From: an uncultured Bacilli bacterium
Lineage (GTDB): Bacteria > Bacillota_I > Bacilli_A > RF39 > UBA660
Length of the DNA: 17,283 nt
Assembly (NCBI GenBank): GCA_934149245.1
Contig: CAKPER010000026.1
Location: 1-17,283, forward strand
Direction: 5' to 3'
Below the pieces are notes generated by a model. That model was not told the origin of the DNA. It worked only from the letters and a program-made list of their open reading frames with translations, and ran no database searches. Below, piece by piece: positions 13,987 through 17,283 of this stretch (position 1 is its first letter; the number at the start of each line of letters is the position of its first letter). The position numbers and the translations under genes are program-made.

Positions 13987-14925
13987 TTAATAGAAAATAG
14001 TAGTAGTATGATGATATGGTAAAACATTTTTTTTCTTTCTTCCCATTTGCCATATTAAATTGTCTAACTCAATAGAATTAATAATCTTCCCCCTAGTTTG
14101 TAGTTCTTTCTTCATTATTTCAAGTGCATACAACATATTTGCCCTTATTTCTATTTCCATTTCACTATTTTGTTCTATTTCTATCTCATTATCAACCATA
14201 TTTGATAATTCATCATTATACTCTAAAATATCATAAGTTCTCAATGTTCTAGGAATGCCATAATCTGCACACCCAAACATACTGTTTACATTTTTTATAT
14301 TTTTATTAATCGTATCTGACATATAAAATAAATCATTTACAAGTAATGTTGCTCTTTTATTAAAATGAATTACTTTATTTTTATATTCACTACAATCATC
14401 AAAATATTTAAAATTACAAATTATATAATTTAAAAGTTCATAATCACTTTTTATATCAAAAAGTTCTTCATAAAACTTATCGCCTTTTTCACATATAACA
14501 CTAACAGTATTTACAAATAATTTGTATCTTGTATCTATCATTGATAATTCACCAAGAGAACTAGAAAAAATATTTTGAAATTCTTCAAAAGATAAATGGT
14601 ACAAATAATTTATGTCTAAAAAATTTTTATTATTCTCTACTTCATCTATAATTCTCAAAAATAATGCTTCTGACCCTTTAACTTCTTCATTATGATATAC
14701 AGCCTTATATTTAGGTTTTTGCCAAAAACAAAAATTAAGACTTTCTATTATAAATACTAACAATATTTTTTCTTTTTCATCCAATTTTAAATCAAAATCA
14801 GCAAACCAATGTTTATAATTTGGCATTCCAAAATTCGAAATAAATTCACTCAATTTTTGATAATTAATTTTTACATATCTACTATTATCAACTACATATT
14901 TAATTTCATTATAAATATTATTCAT
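13987..14925 (-). CDS. qng1: queuosine-5'-phosphate N-glycosylase (DUF2419/QNG1 family)
   Basis: This family releases the base queuine from queuosine 5'-monophosphate, so that tRNA-guanine transglycosylase can reuse it at wobble position 34. The 312 residues equal the normal family length. Blocks that match from start to end: LNFCFW at 63-68 (family L-N-F-x-F-W), FWxxP-like KYKAVY then SEALFLRIIDEV at 85-96 (family ALCAALNRALEEG), FQNIFSSSLGELSMID at 116-131 (family I-F-R...), HFNKRATLLVNDL at 187-199 (family Y-K-R-A-Q-x-L-V-x-D-L), MFGCADYGIPRTLR at 216-229 (family M-F-A-D-Y-R-x-P-Q-x-L), EIEIRA at 257-262, and PYHHTTTIFY at 303-312 (family P-P-H-H-R-T-R-T-I-Y-Y). AGGAGG precedes the ATG and overlaps the NUDIX stop, 8 bp away, so the two genes form one operon. 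Insertion of a few residues (Gly-Cys) in the ADY motif is unusual. Confidence 0.85.
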   Translation of the reverse strand: MNNIYNEIKYVVDNSRYVKINYQKLSEFISNFGMPNYKHWFADFDLKLDEKEKILLVFIIESLNFCFWQKPKYKAVYHNEEVKGSEALFLRIIDEVENNKNFLDINYLYHLSFEEFQNIFSSSLGELSMIDTRYKLFVNTVSVICEKGDKFYEELFDIKSDYELLNYIICNFKYFDDCSEYKNKVIHFNKRATLLVNDLFYMSDTINKNIKNVNSMFGCADYGIPRTLRTYDILEYNDELSNMVDNEIEIEQNSEMEIEIRANMLYALEIMKKELQTRGKIINSIELDNLIWQMGRKKKNVLPYHHTTTIFY

Positions 14926-14933
14926 TTTTCCTC

Positions 14934-15377
14934 CTAGTAATCTTCTATTATTTTTGAAGTAGAATCCATATCACTGCCAAAATTACTATAATCTTCTAAA
15001 AATTGAGATACAATTGGTGGTGATACAACATTTAAACTTTTTAGTTTATCAATGCTAACAAACATAGGTATTTGAATACCACCCTTTCTATTAACATCGT
15101 ATTCCTCAGGATTACCAGTTCCTATTTCTCCAGCAGTCCTTCTAATTAAAAAGAAATGCTGAACAAAATCTTTCCCTTTAACTTCATAAACATATTTTTT
15201 TATCTCAATATCAATTCCTAATTCTTCTTTACATTCTCTTTTTATACAAGCTTCTTTAGTTTCGCCTTCTTCTATTCCTCCACCAGGAAAAACATAATAT
15301 TTTTCTCCATCTCTTTCTCTATAAATCAACAATACATTCCTATTTTCTATTAAAATGCATCTACTTGATATTCTCAT
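14934..15377 (-). CDS. NUDIX hydrolase
   Basis: NUDIX enzymes hydrolyse nucleoside diphosphates linked to another moiety. The 147-residue product has a complete Nudix box at residues 33-55, G-x5-E39-x7-R47-E48-x-x-E51-E52-x-G-I, preceded by the family's N-terminal strand (SSRCILIENRNVLLIYRERD) and the YYVFPGGG turn, so it should be active. The hydrophobic residue after Arg-Glu is Cys49 instead of the usual Ile/Leu/Val. The substrate cannot be read. It is the first gene of an operon with qng1, ending 8 bp before it; since qng1 works on queuosine monophosphate, a NUDIX acting on a queuosine-containing diphosphate or on a damaged nucleotide is a natural guess, but only that. AAAGGAGAG precedes the ATG; a promoter candidate is at 15474-15501. 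Confidence 0.9.
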   Translation of the reverse strand: MRISSRCILIENRNVLLIYRERDGEKYYVFPGGGIEEGETKEACIKRECKEELGIDIEIKKYVYEVKGKDFVQHFFLIRRTAGEIGTGNPEEYDVNRKGGIQIPMFVSIDKLKSLNVVSPPIVSQFLEDYSNFGSDMDSTSKIIEDY

Positions 15378-15473
15378 TTTTTTACTCTCCTTTTCAAATA
15401 AAATTTTTTTATTATTTTATCAGTATTTTCTAACAATTCATTATTTTGCAAACTATTATTACTAACTAATAAT

Positions 15474-15501
15474 ATATTATCATAAATAATAATTATATCA
15501 A
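15474..15501 (-). promoter_or_regulatory. promoter candidate for the NUDIX-qng1 operon
   Basis: On the minus strand TTGATA (15496-15501), a 16-base spacer and TAATAT (15474-15479). It lies about 97 bases before the NUDIX start. The region is 80 percent or more A+T, so chance matches are frequent. Nothing else is seen in 15378-15583. Confidence 0.35.
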
Positions 15502-15583
15502 AGTAAATCAAATAGAAAAAAAGCAATTACCTATTGACATTAATGCTGCATATAGTGAATATTCTCATCAGTCATAAAGTTGA

Positions 15584-17099
15584 ACAGAACTTTTAGAAAA
15601 AGAAACAAAAAATTTATTAAAAATTAAATTAAGTAAAATAATATCAAATTTTACTGATGATTTTATAGAAAGCTCATTCATAGTTAATCCTGATAAAAAA
15701 TATCAAAATATTATGATTAATCTTGAAGAAAAAATTAAAGAATCCGTTCTTGAAATTTTAAAAGAAATAATTAAAATATTTGATAATTTATTTCTTAACT
15801 GTGAAGCCAGAAAAAAACAATTTAATGTTTGTAATACTTGCCATCGAAGTATTTTCACTATCTTTGGACTTTTAGAATTTGATAAGACTAAACATTTTTA
15901 TTTTATCGATGCCTTATTTAAATTACCATAATATGATTATTTGATTGTTTAATAAAAGAAATTTCTATTGATAACGCTATTTCTACTAATCAAAATAAAG
16001 GAGCTGAATTAACTAATAATATGGTTAATTCTCTTAAATTCACTATCAATAATACTAGAAAATGTAATATTTCTAGACAAGATATTTATAATTGGATTAG
16101 CACCTGGAAATTACCTAATACTTAATATCCACCAATTGAAAGTGACTCAGATACCTTATATATCATGGTTGATGAAAAATATATTCATGAACAAATTAAG
16201 GCAATAGTTGTTAAAGATAATGAAAAAATTGAAACTAAAAATAGTTGTAACATTAAGAAAGATATAATTAATTTTTTAAATTTTCTTAATAATCCAAATA
16301 AACTTCCTTTGCTATTACCTGCTCTAAAAACTTTATTATTAGCAAAGCATGTATAACTTTTATTGGTATTGAACAAAAACATAAAAGAAGAAAGTTTTTA
16401 AATAAAACTACCTTTTTAACTACCAGTTCTAATCCTTGGACTGAATTTATGGACTTTATATACAAAATATATGATTTTTCTAAATATAAAAACATCAAGG
16501 TATTAAGTGATGCTGGCATTTGGATTGTTAATGGATTTTCTAATTTAAAATTATATCATGAAAATGAAATAATACATGTTTATGTGAATTTCATGTAAAA
16601 TAAAAAACAAATAGGATTACTAAAGATAAAAAGCAAGTTAGATTATTAATTGAGTATATAAATAATAATAACAAAAAAGAGTTTATTTCATTAATTCAAA
16701 ATATAATGAAAGACAAAGATGAAAAAAGAAAAAGAACAATCGAAGGATATAAAAACTATCTTATAAAATACTGGAAGGCATTCAAAAATATGTTGAATAG
16801 TAAAGTTCGTTCTTCTATAGAATCACATATCTCACATAATATAGCAAAATACTTTTCATATGAACCAAAAGGCTTACTCTAAAAGAAAAATTCAAAAACT
16901 AATAAAACTACAAGAATATAAATTAAACGGAATAAATATATTAGAATTATATTTGAAATCTTACAAAAATAACAAAAAAGTAACATTAAAAAAAGAAGAA
17001 TTAAATTTTGATATTTTTAACTTCTCTTCTTCCAATGTTCCAATGTTATATTCTGGAGATAACCTTACAAGACTAGCCCTAGGAGGACTAGCTTGCTAA
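15584..17099 (+). pseudogene. ISLre2/UPF0236-family transposase, multiply broken
   Basis: Joining frames on the plus strand gives nearly the whole transposase: an N-terminal helical region (from 15584; INLEEKIKESVLEILKE at 15713), the block CHRSIFTIFGLLEFDKTKHF (family R-T-x-x-T-L-F-G-E-V-x-F), YFIDALFKLP, then NISRQDIYNWI and LYIMVDEKYIHEQ (family L-Y-I-x-A-D-E-D-H), PWTEFMDFIYKIYDFSKYKN with VLSDAGIWIVNGF (family G-D-G-A-x-W-I-x-x-G), FHVK-stop-KTNRITKDKK (family F-H-V-K-Q-x-x-x-R-I-T), and VRSSIESHISHNIAKYF (family S-S-I-E-S-H-I-S-H). At least four frame changes and two stops interrupt it, including a TAA at 15928, TAATAT at 16123 and TAA at 16598. It therefore cannot act; the ends may still be mobilised by a related transposase elsewhere. 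The C-terminus lies 18 bp from the right inverted repeat. Confidence 0.8.
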
Positions 17100-17117
17100 C
17101 ATCAATCCAGTCAATAA

Positions 17118-17131
17118 AATTTTACACTATC
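17118..17131 (-). repeat. right terminal inverted repeat of the block
   Basis: Exact complement of 12784-12797; read inward it is GATAGTGTAAAATTTT. Confidence 0.85.
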
Positions 17132-17139
17132 TTAATAAA
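17132..17139. repeat. right target-site duplication
   Basis: TTAATAAA, identical to the left copy at 12776-12783 and directly abutting the right inverted repeat. Confidence 0.85.
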
Positions 17140-17157
17140 GTTTTAAATAACTGTTAA

Positions 17158-17283
17158 TTAAACAAAATTAACTAATATATCATTAGAAACATAAATATAT
17201 TTAGGATTTATTTTAAGATAATTATCAGATAACTCAAGTTCACCACTATTTAAGAGTTCTTTTATATTGTAAAGAGAAAGTAT
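17158..17283 (-). CDS. hemW: probable HemW (radical SAM) C-terminus, partial
   Basis: The minus strand is open from the window edge to a TAA at 17158-17160, giving 41 residues that end in SGELELSDNYLKIN followed by PKYIYVSNDILVNFV. This is the typical end of HemW-like proteins (a small winged-helix-like C-terminus with G-x-L-E...I-x-x-x-P-x-x...S-N-x-I-L). HemW is a radical-SAM heme chaperone related to coproporphyrinogen dehydrogenase; the rest of the gene, with the CxxxCxxC cluster, would lie beyond the window. It points the same way as fmt and, without the inserted block, would end about 75 bp upstream of it. A different protein with a similar tail is possible, so confidence is moderate. 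Confidence 0.5.
   Translation of the reverse strand: MLSLYNIKELLNSGELELSDNYLKINPKYIYVSNDILVNFV

Larger units (their letters stand above)
12784..17131. mobile_element. 4.35-kb inserted block with inverted ends carrying a NUDIX-qng1 cassette
   Basis: The ends are perfect 14-bp inverted repeats, GATAGTGTAAAATT at 12784-12797 and its complement at 17118-17131; an imperfect pairing continues for about 8 further bases. Identical TTAATAAA copies abut both ends, so the whole block entered as one unit, or an original element was enlarged after insertion. An 8-base duplication and ends of this kind fit IS256/ISLre2-type transposition, and the right-hand gene is an ISLre2/UPF0236 transposase remnant whose C-terminus ends 18 bp from the right repeat, so I assign the ends to that family. 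Between the left end and this remnant lie an ISL3 copy full of other debris (12801-13971) and an intact NUDIX-qng1 operon. No second copy of the end sequence is seen next to the transposase, so the cargo really lies inside the element ends. Confidence 0.8.

Noticed and set aside
15517..15552. Minus-strand hairpin followed by a T-run as a terminator
   Set aside because: The arms pair only with a bulge and no minus-strand gene ends nearby.
16185..16519. Minus-strand frames inside the ISLre2 remnant
   Set aside because: They are antisense to a recognisable transposase reading and have no supporting signals.
1..17283. CRISPR array, tRNA or rRNA genes
   Set aside because: No regularly spaced repeats, no GTTCRANNC-type T-loop with an acceptor stem, and no rRNA-like stretches were seen on either strand.

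Overview
The window is very AT-rich and densely coding, with nearly every gene on the minus strand. Tryptophan is coded by TGG and genes end in TAA, TAG or TGA, so the standard bacterial code applies. Strong AGGAGG-type ribosome binding sites, sigma-A-like promoters and short U-tailed terminators point to a low-GC Firmicute. Small size and low complexity of many proteins would fit an uncultured gut lineage of Bacilli/Erysipelotrichia/RF39 type; that placement is inference.

Layout, left to right. 1-241: no gene, one terminator. 242-2866: small envelope genes (two membrane-anchored unknowns, a YbjQ-like protein, a frameshifted membrane protein, a membrane zinc-ribbon protein). 2891-4742: a small unknown, a ZIP metal transporter, and a Cys-rich CFI-box protein with its own promoter. 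4793-7650: tadA (tRNA A34 deaminase) followed 2 bp later by a large unknown 807-residue protein. 7736-9172: an aldehyde dehydrogenase with promoter, palindromic operator candidate and terminator. 9287-11778: a secreted/anchored protein with a SipW-type leader, a decayed relative of MvaI/BcnI restriction endonucleases, and a membrane-anchored unknown translationally coupled to fmt. 11778-12716: fmt. 17158-17283: the C-terminal end of a probable hemW.

The most notable structure lies between hemW and fmt. A 4.35-kb block (12784-17131) is bounded by perfect 14-bp inverted repeats (GATAGTGTAAAATT) and flanked by an 8-bp direct repeat (TTAATAAA), the signature of one insertion event. Removing it brings hemW and fmt within about 0.45 kb less than 100 bp of non-coding DNA of each other, i.e. 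the normal operon-like spacing. Inside are wrecks of four mobile families (ISL3, a tyrosine recombinase, IS3, and an ISLre2/UPF0236 transposase) and, intact among them, a two-gene operon: a NUDIX hydrolase and a DUF2419/QNG1-type queuosine-5'-phosphate N-glycosylase, the enzyme that frees queuine for tRNA modification. A micronutrient-salvage cassette inside an IS-bounded unit is the main discovery candidate.

Several genes touch tRNA: tadA edits wobble A34, qng1 should supply queuine for wobble G34, and fmt formylates initiator Met-tRNA. The host genes are probably ancestral here while the queuosine genes arrived with the insertion. All family assignments are from reading the translations, without database searches.
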